A stretch of DNA of 7,877 bases from Bacteroidota bacterium (GTDB lineage Bacteria > Bacteroidota > Bacteroidia > Chitinophagales > Chitinophagaceae), in NCBI GenBank assembly GCA_947461985.1, contig CANHNT010000083.1, positions 1 to 7,877 of the forward strand. Direction: 5' to 3'. The notes below the pieces were generated by a model. The model saw only the letters and a program-made list of their open reading frames with translations, was not told the origin of the DNA and made no database searches. Within the stretch, counting starts at the first letter, position 1. Every line of letters starts with the position of its first letter. Position numbers and translations under genes: made by a program. Shown in pieces: positions 1-6,704 of this stretch.

Positions 1-769
1 CAGGATAACCATTTCGTTCACCCACATTTCCTCTACCATTCACGCTTAATTGCATTCCTTCTTGCACTCCAGCCGGAATATCAATGCTAATGGTATCTTC
101 TCCGTAAACTCTGCCTTCTCCTTTACAAGAAGTACATTTATTCGCAATTTGAGTGCCGTCTCCATTACAAGTTGAACAAGTGGTTACCGTTTGCATTTGA
201 CCTAAAAAGGTGTTCGTAACTTTACGAACTTGTCCGCTACCACCACAAGTGCTGCAATTTTGAATAGATGCTTTATCTTTTGCACCACTGCCACCACAAG
301 GGTCACACTTTATGTATTTTTTTACTTTAATTGTTTTGTGTGCACCTTTTACGTTTTCTTCAAAATTCAATTTTACTTTTACTCTAAGGTTAGAGCCTCT
401 GTTGCCAGTTCCTCTGCTTCGTCCACCACCTCTTTGTTGTTGGCCACCAAAAAATCCATCCCCAAAAACATCCCCAAAATTTTCAAAGATATCTTCCATT
501 CGCATTCCACCGCCTCCAAAGCCACCTTGTCCACCGCCTGAGGCACCACCAACTCCAGCATGACCATATTGATCGTACCGTTGTTTTTTACCGGCATCAC
601 TTAATATTTCATACGCTTCTGCGGCTTCTTTAAATTTTTCTTCTGCTTTTTTGTCACCTTCATTTCGGTCAGGATGAAATTGCATGGCAACTTTTCGGTA
701 TGCCTTTTTTATTTCATCAGCCGATGCACTTTTGCTAACGCCCAATATTTCGTAAAAATCTCTTTTCAT
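1..769 (-). CDS. dnaJ: DnaJ co-chaperone (Hsp40), 3' end missing
   Basis: DnaJ delivers unfolded clients to DnaK and stimulates its ATPase in the cytoplasm. The frame is open from an ATG at 769-767 to the left edge, giving 256 codons of a family usually about 370-390 residues long; the rest of the C-terminal client-binding and dimerisation region lies outside. Visible domains are a J domain (residues 1-70, with the essential HPD at 32-34 and the usual KRDFYEILGV opening), a Gly/Phe-rich linker (about 72-125, including MEDIFENFGDVFG), and a zinc-finger domain with four CxxCxGxG-type motifs starting at Cys155, Cys172, Cys198 and Cys212. The start of C-terminal domain II (DIPAGVQEGMQL, GRGNVGERNG) follows. 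All eight zinc-binding cysteines are present, so this is a full type I DnaJ. It lies 59 bases after grpE on the same strand, a normal heat-shock operon. No frameshift is seen. Identification is essentially certain. Confidence 0.97.
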   Translation of the reverse strand, partial: MKRDFYEILGVSKSASADEIKKAYRKVAMQFHPDRNEGDKKAEEKFKEAAEAYEILSDAGKKQRYDQYGHAGVGGASGGGQGGFGGGGMRMEDIFENFGDVFGDGFFGGQQQRGGGRSRGTGNRGSNLRVKVKLNFEENVKGAHKTIKVKKYIKCDPCGGSGAKDKASIQNCSTCGGSGQVRKVTNTFLGQMQTVTTCSTCNGDGTQIANKCTSCKGEGRVYGEDTISIDIPAGVQEGMQLSVNGRGNVGERNGYP

Positions 770-828
770 TTTTTATGAATTACAATCCTTGATTGCTATT
801 TTTTAAATATATTCTTAATGTTTTTAAT

Positions 829-1392
829 TCAAGCATTTTCGCCTTTTCCCACTACTACTTTTGCATGACGAATCAACTTGTCGTTTAAGGTATACCCTTT
901 AACCACTTGGTCTATTACTTTACCAATCATATCGGGTGTAGGTGCAGGAATTTCGGTTATAGCTTCATGTTTTTCAACATCAAAAACTTCTCCAATACTG
1001 TCAAATGGTTTTAAACCTTTACTTGAAAGAGTATGATTTAACTTATTTATTATCAACTTAATACCATTCTTAACAGATTCAACATCGGTAGCGGTTTCCA
1101 TTTGTTTTTCTGCTCTTTCAGAATCATCAATTACCTCTAGTAAATTAATCATTAAATCTTTACCAGCCGTTTGAATAACCTCCATTTTTTCTTTAAACGA
1201 ACGTTTCTTATAATTATCGAATTCAGCAAAAAGTCGCATGTATTTATCTTTCCAATCAGCAACTTCTAACTCCAATTTGTCAATATCGTTCATTACTTCT
1301 TCAGTAACTTCTTCAGTTTTTGTAGTTTCTTCTGTTGTTTGATTTTCGATAGTAGCATCGTCTACTTGAATCTCTTTTTCTTGTTCTGACAT
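829..1392 (-). CDS. grpE: GrpE nucleotide exchange factor of DnaK
   Basis: GrpE releases ADP from DnaK and so resets the chaperone cycle in which DnaJ also works; it acts in the cytoplasm as a dimer. The 187-residue product has the expected build. The N-terminus is acidic and probably disordered (1-35, many Glu and Thr). A long helix or coiled coil follows at about 36-95, with the signature RLFAEFDNYKKR at 53-64. The C-terminal beta domain (about 130-183) carries DVEKHEAI and ends in GYTLNDKLIRHAKVVVGK, the family's most conserved stretch. Length is normal. The ATG at 1392-1390 places the acidic tail and helix correctly. It is the first gene of the grpE-dnaJ pair, with no other gene for 308 bases upstream, so the operon promoter should lie in that gap. 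Heat-shock regulation is expected from the family, but I see no recognisable CIRCE element. Confidence 0.97.
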   Translation of the reverse strand: MSEQEKEIQVDDATIENQTTEETTKTEEVTEEVMNDIDKLELEVADWKDKYMRLFAEFDNYKKRSFKEKMEVIQTAGKDLMINLLEVIDDSERAEKQMETATDVESVKNGIKLIINKLNHTLSSKGLKPFDSIGEVFDVEKHEAITEIPAPTPDMIGKVIDQVVKGYTLNDKLIRHAKVVVGKGENA

Positions 1393-1435
1393 ATCTTTAT
1401 ATTCTAAATTTAGTTTAGTATTATTTTATACTCAA

Positions 1436-1464
1436 TTTATTTGCCAAAATGAATATTGTGTCAA
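1436..1464 (-). promoter_or_regulatory. possible sigma70-like promoter for grpE-dnaJ
   Basis: On the minus strand a perfect TTGACA (complement of 1459-1464) is followed, after 17 bases, by AATAAA (complement of 1436-1441), a 4/6 match to TATAAT. This would put the transcription start about 40 bases before the grpE ATG. Overlapping it is TCATTTTG (complement of 1448-1455), one mismatch from the Bacteroidota -7 box TAnnTTTG, but without a TTG at the right distance. The surroundings are very AT-rich, so chance matches are likely. The site is reported only because the operon needs a promoter in this gap and this is the best candidate. Confidence 0.25.
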
Positions 1465-1603
1465 ATTGTCTAAAATAAATGGCTATAAAAGGGAATGATG
1501 TCACTTAGTAAATTGAAATGCTGACTTTTGGGCAAAATTGAAACTACTCGATTTTTTGCAGCTAGTATATTTTACAACTTTTTTTAGCCATTTTCCTACA
1601 GGA

Positions 1604-1645
1604 TGGTATCTCACCAAACTGCATATTTCATTTGGTGAGACACCA
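1604..1645. repeat. strong inverted repeat, 14 bp stem with one mismatch
   Basis: TCTCACCAAA (1609-1618) is mirrored exactly by TTTGGTGAGA (1631-1640) around a 12-base spacer. Beyond an A/C mismatch (1608/1641) the pairing continues for four bases on each side (TGGT at 1604-1607 with ACCA at 1642-1645). The stem is GC-richer than its surroundings. No T-tract follows directly on either strand: the nearest T-rich run on the minus strand begins well over 20 bases away, and the plus strand continues into an A-rich run. It could terminate transcription of the membrane-protein gene, which ends 56 bases away, or be a dispersed intergenic palindrome or a structured RNA. The sequence alone does not decide. 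Confidence 0.75.
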
Positions 1646-1700
1646 ACGGATAGTTAAAAAATAAACGATATTTTTTTCAATAATTTAAGAGAAGCTTCAT

Positions 1701-2216
1701 TTAAGACTCAATTCCTTTTGTTTCTTCAGCATGAGTGATAGCAGGTAAATTTTCTTCAATAAATGTTTTCTTGATAAAAAACATGGTTTCGATATTTTTT
1801 AATTCAGAACCAGCTTGAGTTAAAAGATTTTTACGTTTACGAGATGCGTTTTTGGCAAAGCCTAAAAAAAACAGCAACACACCAATGGAGACCACTAAAC
1901 CTTTTATTGCTATATTGAATGTTTGTAAGTCGCCTTTGTTAGAGATTGCCATTTCGTAGGCTTTTTGATTCATTATTTCTCCTAAAATATGAAAAGGAAA
2001 TACGGTATGCATGATGAAAATAAATCCGATGGAAGCAATCCCTAATAAATAAAGTATGTATTCTGTAATAACATCAAAGCTGGTTCCTATAAATTTAGAG
2101 GCTTTGTTTTTGTATAAATTTTGTACAATTGGGGAAAGCGATTTTAATATTTCATTGGCTTCAATCAATTGTTCTGTTGAATTTTGCGGTAATTTGGGTT
2201 CTTTTGAAAACAACAT
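1701..2216 (-). CDS. hypothetical two-helix inner-membrane protein
   Basis: I do not recognise this 171-residue protein. A polar N-terminal section (1-49) contains a likely helix (EQLIEANEILKSL). Two strongly hydrophobic segments follow at about 50-73 and 102-121, joined by a loop of roughly 28 residues. The segment after the second helix starts with a basic cluster (RKRK at 126-129) and continues as a charged, helix-prone tail rich in Lys and Glu. The positive-inside rule suggests both ends are cytoplasmic and the loop is periplasmic. There is no signal peptide, lipobox, Cys pair or catalytic motif. The ATG at 2216-2214 is the natural start. The gene is divergent from the M13 peptidase with only 60 bases between the starts, so the two may share control, but nothing shows a shared function. 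Coding looks genuine from the coherent membrane topology; the function is unknown. Confidence 0.8.
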   Translation of the reverse strand: MLFSKEPKLPQNSTEQLIEANEILKSLSPIVQNLYKNKASKFIGTSFDVITEYILYLLGIASIGFIFIMHTVFPFHILGEIMNQKAYEMAISNKGDLQTFNIAIKGLVVSIGVLLFFLGFAKNASRKRKNLLTQAGSELKNIETMFFIKKTFIEENLPAITHAEETKGIES

Positions 2217-2259
2217 AGTAGATAGTTTTATAGAGTGATAACTTTTTTGTTTCTTTGAG

Positions 2260-2286
2260 CAAATTTATAAAACAAAATGAAAGCAA
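2260..2286 (-). promoter_or_regulatory. Bacteroidota-type promoter for the membrane-protein gene
   Basis: On the minus strand TAAATTTG (complement of 2260-2267) is an exact match to the Bacteroidota -7 consensus TAnnTTTG. A TTG (complement of 2284-2286) lies 16 bases upstream, slightly closer than the usual spacing. The predicted start of transcription, near 2253, would leave a leader of about 37 bases before the ATG at 2216. The -33 element would fall inside the first codons of the divergent peptidase gene. I saw no equally good element pointing the other way. Confidence 0.45.
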
Positions 2287-4325
2287 TCTATTTTTCTTTT
2301 TTTACAGCCAGCCTTTTTTTATTCTCTTGTACAAATGAAAGTGAAAAAAACAACACTTCTACAGCTTCATTGGCTGATATTTTGCATTCACATGTCGACT
2401 CTTCGGTGAAAGCAGGCGATGATTTTTTTGAATATACCAATGGTGGTTGGTTAAAAGCCAATCCCATACCAGCAAGTGAATCGGGGTGGGGTATTTTTAA
2501 TTTAGTAGAAGATGAAAATCAAACCAGAATAAAAACAATTAGTGAAGAAGCAACTGGAGTTCATGCTGCTAAAGGAACTCCTTCTCAACAAATTGGTGAT
2601 TTCTTTTCGAGTGGAATGGATTCTGTTGCTGTTGAAAAAAATGACATCGCTTCATTAAAAGATATTTTCAGTCAAATTAATACTTGTAAAACCACTGCCG
2701 ATATTATCAATACCATATCATCTTTACAACAAATTGGCGTTTCTCCTCTTTTTAGTTTGGGAGTAGGACAAGACATGAAAATTAGTGATAAAAACAGGGT
2801 TTACCTTGGTCAGGGTGGACTGGGATTGCCGGATAGAGATTATTATTTCAACACGGATGCCCAAACATTGAAAATTAGAAATGAATATCCAAAACATATT
2901 CAACGTATGTTGACCATGCTTTACCAAGATAGCGTAAAAGCAAAAACGCAAAGTGAAGCCATTTTAAAATTAGAAACTTCCATTGCCTCTGCGCATAAAA
3001 AACTAGAAGAATTAAGAGATCCTTATGCGAATTATAATAAAATGTCTTTGGCACAAGTAAATGCTTTGGGCTCAAACTTTGCTTTTGAAAATCAATTTAA
3101 AATGTTAAACATAATCAGTGATTCGATTATTGTTGGACAACCAGTATTTTTTCAAAAAATGAATGGTTTATTAAATACAACCAATGTTGAAACATGGAAA
3201 GCTTATTTAACTTGGCATACGCTAACTTCATTTGCATCCTATTTAAGTTCAAAATATGACAAAGAAAATTTCAATTTTTATTCTGCTTTATTAAGTGGAA
3301 CAAAAGAACAACGCCCACGATGGAAAAGAGTATTGAATGCACAAGAAGATGCATTAGGTGATGCACTCGGGCAATTGTTTGTGAAACAATATTTTCCTGA
3401 AAAAACAAAAGCTCGTTATGTTGACTTAACTGAAAAAATTGTTGAAAGCTACAGAGAGCATATTCAAAAATTAGATTGGATGAGCGATAGCACGAAAGAG
3501 AAAGCCATTGTAAAATTAAATGCCATCACAAAAAAAGTAGGAAATCCTTCAAAATGGAAAGATTATTCTGCGATGAATATTACAAGAGATTCGTATTGTA
3601 AAAACATTATGGAATCAAACAAATGGCATTTTAATTATGAAGCACAAAAATTAAATAAACCAGTAGACAGAACAGAATGGAGCATGACTCCTCAAACATA
3701 TAATGCGTATTACAACCCATCGAATAATGAAATTGTATTGCCAGCAGCCATTTTTACTGCGCCAGGTTATAAAGACGAAGAGATTGATGATGCTGTAATT
3801 TATGGGTATGTGGGCGCTTCAACCATTGGACATGAATTAACGCATGGTTTTGATGATGAAGGTCGGCAATTTGATGAAAAAGGAAATTTAAAAAATTGGT
3901 GGAGCAAAGAAGATGAAGCTAAATTTAAAGTAAAAGCGACTTTATTGGTTGATCAATTTAATAAATATACCGTGTTAGACAGTCTACATCCAAATGGAAA
4001 AGCAACTTTGGGAGAAAATATTGCAGACCTTGGTGGTATCGTCATTGCATTGGATGCATTTAAAAAAACAAAACAATATCAAGAAGGAAAATTAATTGCT
4101 GGCTTAACGCCTTTGCAACGCTATTTTATGGGCTATGCTTATGGTTGGATGCAAACAAGAACGAAAGAAAAATTAGCAGCTCAATTATTAACTGACGTAC
4201 ATGCACCCATATTCCTTCGTGTAAATGGACCGATGAGCAATTGTGACGAATGGTATAAAACATTTAATGTTACTGCTCAAAATAAAATGTATAGAGACAG
4301 TTTGAGTAGAGTACGCATTTGGTAA
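2277..4325 (+). CDS. M13-family zinc metallopeptidase, lipoprotein (PepO/neprilysin-like)
   Basis: M13 enzymes are zinc endopeptidases that cut oligopeptides inside a closed cavity. At 682 residues the length is typical. A short hydrophobic leader ends in the lipobox LFSC (Cys18), so the mature enzyme should be lipid-anchored in the envelope. The N-terminal M13 domain spans about 44-430. In the catalytic domain I see the substrate-binding NAYY (476-479), the zinc site HELTH (His519, Glu520, His523), the third ligand and helper acid in GENIADLGG (Glu580, Asp584), and DVHAP with His642 followed by Arg648, matching the transition-state His and the Arg of neprilysin. All catalytic residues are intact. 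The protein ends in VRIW: the terminal Trp is kept, but the Cys of the animal CxxW ending is absent. The mature chain retains two cysteines besides the anchor in the N-domain region (137, 441) and one at 656. The physiological substrate is unknown. It is divergent from the two-helix membrane protein. Confidence 0.95.
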   Translation: MKAIYFSFFTASLFLFSCTNESEKNNTSTASLADILHSHVDSSVKAGDDFFEYTNGGWLKANPIPASESGWGIFNLVEDENQTRIKTISEEATGVHAAKGTPSQQIGDFFSSGMDSVAVEKNDIASLKDIFSQINTCKTTADIINTISSLQQIGVSPLFSLGVGQDMKISDKNRVYLGQGGLGLPDRDYYFNTDAQTLKIRNEYPKHIQRMLTMLYQDSVKAKTQSEAILKLETSIASAHKKLEELRDPYANYNKMSLAQVNALGSNFAFENQFKMLNIISDSIIVGQPVFFQKMNGLLNTTNVETWKAYLTWHTLTSFASYLSSKYDKENFNFYSALLSGTKEQRPRWKRVLNAQEDALGDALGQLFVKQYFPEKTKARYVDLTEKIVESYREHIQKLDWMSDSTKEKAIVKLNAITKKVGNPSKWKDYSAMNITRDSYCKNIMESNKWHFNYEAQKLNKPVDRTEWSMTPQTYNAYYNPSNNEIVLPAAIFTAPGYKDEEIDDAVIYGYVGASTIGHELTHGFDDEGRQFDEKGNLKNWWSKEDEAKFKVKATLLVDQFNKYTVLDSLHPNGKATLGENIADLGGIVIALDAFKKTKQYQEGKLIAGLTPLQRYFMGYAYGWMQTRTKEKLAAQLLTDVHAPIFLRVNGPMSNCDEWYKTFNVTAQNKMYRDSLSRVRIW

Positions 4326-4346
4326 GAACAAAGGATGCCAGCTTTT

Positions 4347-4363
4347 TGATGTCTGATGTCAGG
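4347..4363 (+). repeat. 7-base tandem unit, TGATGTC x2
   Basis: Two perfect copies of TGATGTC (4347-4353 and 4354-4360) followed by AGG lie 21 bases after the M13 peptidase stop. Read on the other strand, CCTGACATCAGACATCA matches 14 of 17 bases of a stretch inside fmt (4985-5001). The motif is also similar in composition and period to the repeats at 6705-6810. It stands out as GC-richer than the surrounding AT-rich spacer. Confidence 0.55.
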
Positions 4364-4403
4364 TAAAAAATTTGATTTGTAAATAACAATTAATACTTAA
4401 TAA

Positions 4404-5333
4404 TTGAAAATAATTTTCCTAGGGACTCCTGATTTTGCAGTAGCAACGTTAGATGCAATGGTGCAACATAAATTAAATGTGGTAGCAGTGGTTACAGCAC
4501 CAGATAAACCAGCAGGTCGTGGTATGAAACTACAACAATCTGCTGTGAAAAAATATGCCGTAGAACATCATATTCCTGTACTTCAACCCGAAAAATTAAA
4601 GAGTGAAGATTTTTTAAATGAGCTAAAAAGCTACCAAGCAGATTTGCAAGTAGTGGTTGCTTTTAGAATGTTGCCCGAGGTGGTGTGGAATATGCCTCCG
4701 TTGGGAACAATAAATGTGCATGCCTCATTATTACCCAATTATCGAGGTGCTGCGCCAATTAATTGGGCCATTATTAATGGAGAAAAAGAAACGGGTGTGA
4801 CTACATTTAAACTCAAACATGAAATTGATACTGGCGATATTTTATTACAAGAAAAAGTAGAAATTGCTGAAACCGACAATGCAGGAATTTTGCACGATAA
4901 ACTAATGTTAACTGGTGCTCAATTATTAGTAAAAACAATTGAAGAACTTCAAAATAATACATTAAAAATAATACCACAAACAAGCCTGACATCTGGCATC
5001 GAACAACAGACATCGCTCAAACATGCTCCTAAAATTTTTACTGAAACATGCAAAATTGATTGGTCAAAAAACACCGATGATGTGTATAATTTAATAAGAG
5101 GATTGTCTCCTTACCCTGCAGCATTTACAACAGTCAACGACAAAAAAATGAAATTATTTGACGTTGAAAAAATAATTGAAAGTCACTCTTTTGAGCCGGG
5201 AAAAATGGAAACCGATAATAAAAAATTTATTCATTTTTATTGTGCGGATGGATATATTTCAGTAAAAAAGCTACAGTTAGAAGGCAAAACGCAAATGTTA
5301 GTTGAAGACTTTTTGAGAGGAAATAAATTATAA
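4404..5333 (+). CDS. fmt: methionyl-tRNA formyltransferase, TTG start
   Basis: Fmt transfers the formyl group from 10-formyl-tetrahydrofolate to Met-tRNA(fMet) for translation initiation. At 309 residues it is close to the usual 310-320. The N-terminal formyltransferase domain (about 1-185) opens with MKIIFLGTPDF. It contains the catalytic Asn104 and His106 in the NVHASLLPNYRGAAPI block and Asp142 in IDTGDIL. The C-terminal OB-fold tRNA-binding domain runs from about 206, with KHAPKIFTETCKIDW, to the end. The initiation codon is TTG at 4404: a TAA stop sits immediately upstream in frame, and the next ATG (4458) would delete the GTPDF strand. The inter-domain linker at about 193-204 is longer than in the Fmt proteins I recall and is encoded by a repeat-like, GC-richer stretch (4985-5015). 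The gene lies 78 bases after the peptidase on the same strand and converges with the amidase gene. Confidence 0.97.
   Translation: MKIIFLGTPDFAVATLDAMVQHKLNVVAVVTAPDKPAGRGMKLQQSAVKKYAVEHHIPVLQPEKLKSEDFLNELKSYQADLQVVVAFRMLPEVVWNMPPLGTINVHASLLPNYRGAAPINWAIINGEKETGVTTFKLKHEIDTGDILLQEKVEIAETDNAGILHDKLMLTGAQLLVKTIEELQNNTLKIIPQTSLTSGIEQQTSLKHAPKIFTETCKIDWSKNTDDVYNLIRGLSPYPAAFTTVNDKKMKLFDVEKIIESHSFEPGKMETDNKKFIHFYCADGYISVKKLQLEGKTQMLVEDFLRGNKL
4985..5015 (+). repeat. intragenic repeat copy within fmt
   Basis: TGACATC (4987-4993), TGGCATC (4994-5000) and AGACATC (5008-5014) are three variants of one 7-base unit, the first two in tandem. Together they encode Fmt residues 194-204, between the catalytic and tRNA-binding domains. 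The codons here (AGC, CTG, GGC, CTC, TCG) are GC-richer than the A/T-ending codons that dominate the rest of the gene. Positions 4985-5001 match the complement of the intergenic repeat at 4347-4363 at 14 of 17 bases. The reading frame is preserved. Confidence 0.5.
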
Positions 5334-5374
5334 AATCTTGATAATAAGTTTAGCCTCTAATTATTTATTTAATT

Positions 5375-5392
5375 AAAGAAAATTGTTTCTTT
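5375..5392. terminator. weak bidirectional hairpin between convergent genes
   Basis: AAAGAAA (5375-5381) and TTTCTTT (5386-5392) form a 7 bp stem with a 4-base loop. It lies in the 78-base gap between the ends of fmt and the amidase gene. Flanking runs are T-rich on the plus side (TTTT overlapping the stem) and A/T-rich on the other. Location and symmetry suit a shared terminator for both convergent units, but the stem has only one G-C pair per arm, so it would be unstable. Confidence 0.3.
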
Positions 5393-5411
5393 TAAAATTA
5401 TATTTTTCTGA

Positions 5412-6191
5412 TTACAAAATTGAAAAAGGATCCTTGTCCTTTGCAAATGGAAATTGATTTCTTATCGTTTCAATTTCACTTTTTTGAATGGTATAATATA
5501 AAAAACCTTCCTCATTTTCTTTTGAAATGACTATTTCTCCAAGAGGATTTATGATGCAACTATCCCCACTGTATATGATTTCATTGCCATCTTCTCCTAC
5601 ACAATTGCAAGCGATAACAACGCATTGATTTTCTATTGCACGTGCTTGTAGCAACGTTTTCCAAGCATGATTTCTACGCGCTGGCCAATTGGCAACATAC
5701 AACAAAATGTCGTATTCGTTTTCAGCACCTAATCGACTCCAAACTGGAAATCGTAAGTCATAACAAACTTGTGTATTTATTTTTATTCCTTTCACAGAGG
5801 TAATTAATCGTTTATCTCCTGCCGAAAAATGCTTGTCTTCCTCAGCATACGAAAACAAATGATGTTTATCATACATGCCAAATTCGCCATTGGGCAACAT
5901 CCAAATTAATCGATTAAAATATTGCTCATTTTCTTTGACAATCATACTTCCAGTTAAAACAATCCTTTTTTCAATGGCTATTCGTTTCATCCATTCTACT
6001 GTTTTGCCATTCATTTCTTCTGCCAATAAAGTTGGATTCATACTGAAACCAGTGGTAAACATTTCTGGCAAAACAACCAACTCGGTACCTGCTTTTACCT
6101 GCTCTATTTTTTGTTCAAACATATCTAAATTAGCTTGATGATTTTCCCAATGCAAAGAACTTTGAATGATACAAACGTTTAATGATGACAT
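5412..6191 (-). CDS. omega-amidase, nitrilase superfamily (YafV-like)
   Basis: This is a carbon-nitrogen hydrolase of 259 residues, close to the length of YafV/Nit2-type omega-amidases. These enzymes hydrolyse 2-oxoglutaramate or 2-oxosuccinamate, the products of glutamine or asparagine transamination, to the 2-oxo acid and ammonia. The catalytic triad is visible: Glu43 in VLPEMFTTGFSM, Lys109 in YDKHHLF and Cys143 in QVCYDLRFPVW. Further family marks are NWPARR (168-173), the GDSCIINPLGE strand (209-219) and the C-terminal FPFAKDKDPF. There is no signal peptide, so it is cytoplasmic. The start ATG is at 6191-6189. It lies 52 bases after recX on the same strand and probably shares the transcript. 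Superfamily and triad are certain; the omega-amidase assignment rests on the YafV-like FTTGFSM and CYDLRFP context, and other small-amide substrates are possible. Confidence 0.9.
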   Translation of the reverse strand: MSSLNVCIIQSSLHWENHQANLDMFEQKIEQVKAGTELVVLPEMFTTGFSMNPTLLAEEMNGKTVEWMKRIAIEKRIVLTGSMIVKENEQYFNRLIWMLPNGEFGMYDKHHLFSYAEEDKHFSAGDKRLITSVKGIKINTQVCYDLRFPVWSRLGAENEYDILLYVANWPARRNHAWKTLLQARAIENQCVVIACNCVGEDGNEIIYSGDSCIINPLGEIVISKENEEGFLYYTIQKSEIETIRNQFPFAKDKDPFSIL

Positions 6192-6243
6192 TTAATTGTA
6201 GTTTAAGGATGAATTATTTATATGTGATGATAAAAGTAAGAAA

Positions 6244-6696
6244 TTATATTTCCTTCTTCAAAAAATTGTTGATGTATTCAAATTCAAACCCTTTTTGTAA
6301 CAAATAGTTTTTAATTTTTGTCATTTTTATGAACTTGTTTTTTTCTGATTTTAATTCGGCCAATTTTTTTAATCCATGATGTTCAATTGCTTGTAAATAG
6401 TCATCTTCATCAATTTCTTTCATTGCTTTTTTGATGCAGTAAGCTGAAACTTGTTGCAGTTTTAACGCATGAATAATTTTATTTCTGCCCCATTTTTTAA
6501 TTCTAAATTTTCCTCTTGCAATAGCACATGCATAGCGCTCTTCATTTAAAAAATCTTCTTGAATGAGCTCTAAAATATAGCGTTCCAAATCATCCCCATA
6601 AATTTCCATCGACAATAATTTGGAGCGCACTTCCTTATGACTTCTCTCTTGATAAGCACAATAGGATTTTATTTTTTCAAGAATGCTGTTGTCCAT
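6244..6696 (-). CDS. recX: RecX family regulatory protein
   Basis: RecX binds inside the RecA filament groove and limits RecA activity during recombination and the SOS response. The 150-residue protein is all-helical with the tandem three-helix repeats of the family. The first repeat holds YCAYQERSHKEVRSKL (12-27). The second carries the strongest signature, EDFLNEERYACAIARGKFRIKKWGRNKI (47-74). The third has YLLQKGFEFEYINNFL near the end. Length is normal, and the ATG at 6696-6694 gives the expected N-terminus. It follows the UvrD/PcrA helicase after a 119-base gap filled by an inverted-repeat element that comes to within 8 bases of the start codon, and it precedes the amidase. I see no LexA-type box. 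Here the partner recA is not adjacent. Confidence 0.93.
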   Translation of the reverse strand: MDNSILEKIKSYCAYQERSHKEVRSKLLSMEIYGDDLERYILELIQEDFLNEERYACAIARGKFRIKKWGRNKIIHALKLQQVSAYCIKKAMKEIDEDDYLQAIEHHGLKKLAELKSEKNKFIKMTKIKNYLLQKGFEFEYINNFLKKEI

Positions 6697-6704
6697 TTTT
6701 TTGA

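Larger units (their letters stand above)
1393..1700. other. gene-free intergenic stretch, 308 bases
   Basis: This lies between two minus-strand genes, the two-helix membrane protein and grpE. I find no convincing ORF and no tRNA or rRNA here. It holds the tentative grpE promoter near 1436-1464 and the strong inverted repeat at 1604-1645. The rest is AT-rich sequence with homopolymer runs such as those at 1579-1585 and 1671-1677. The length is generous compared with the 50-120-base gaps elsewhere in the window, which leaves room for a small RNA or repeat element around the inverted repeat. Confidence 0.6.

Noticed and set aside
230..563. Two overlapping plus-strand ORFs opposite dnaJ, one rich in Pro
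   Set aside because: They are antisense to the Gly-rich linker and zinc-finger region of dnaJ, whose minus-strand frame reads as a perfect DnaJ; the Pro-rich peptide is simply the complement of Gly codons.
379..600. Minus-strand ORF of 73 codons in another frame over dnaJ
   Set aside because: It overlaps the real dnaJ frame on the same strand, and its sequence has no recognisable features.
2239..2246. TAACTTTT as a -7 box for the M13 peptidase
   Set aside because: The last position mismatches the TAnnTTTG consensus and no TTG lies at a suitable distance upstream, so I did not call a promoter.
2724..3075. Two minus-strand ORFs within the M13 peptidase gene
   Set aside because: They are shadows of a gene with complete domain and catalytic motifs on the other strand, and their products have no recognisable character.
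4458..4460. ATG at codon 19 as the fmt start
   Set aside because: It would remove the first strand and the GTPDF motif that all Fmt proteins have.
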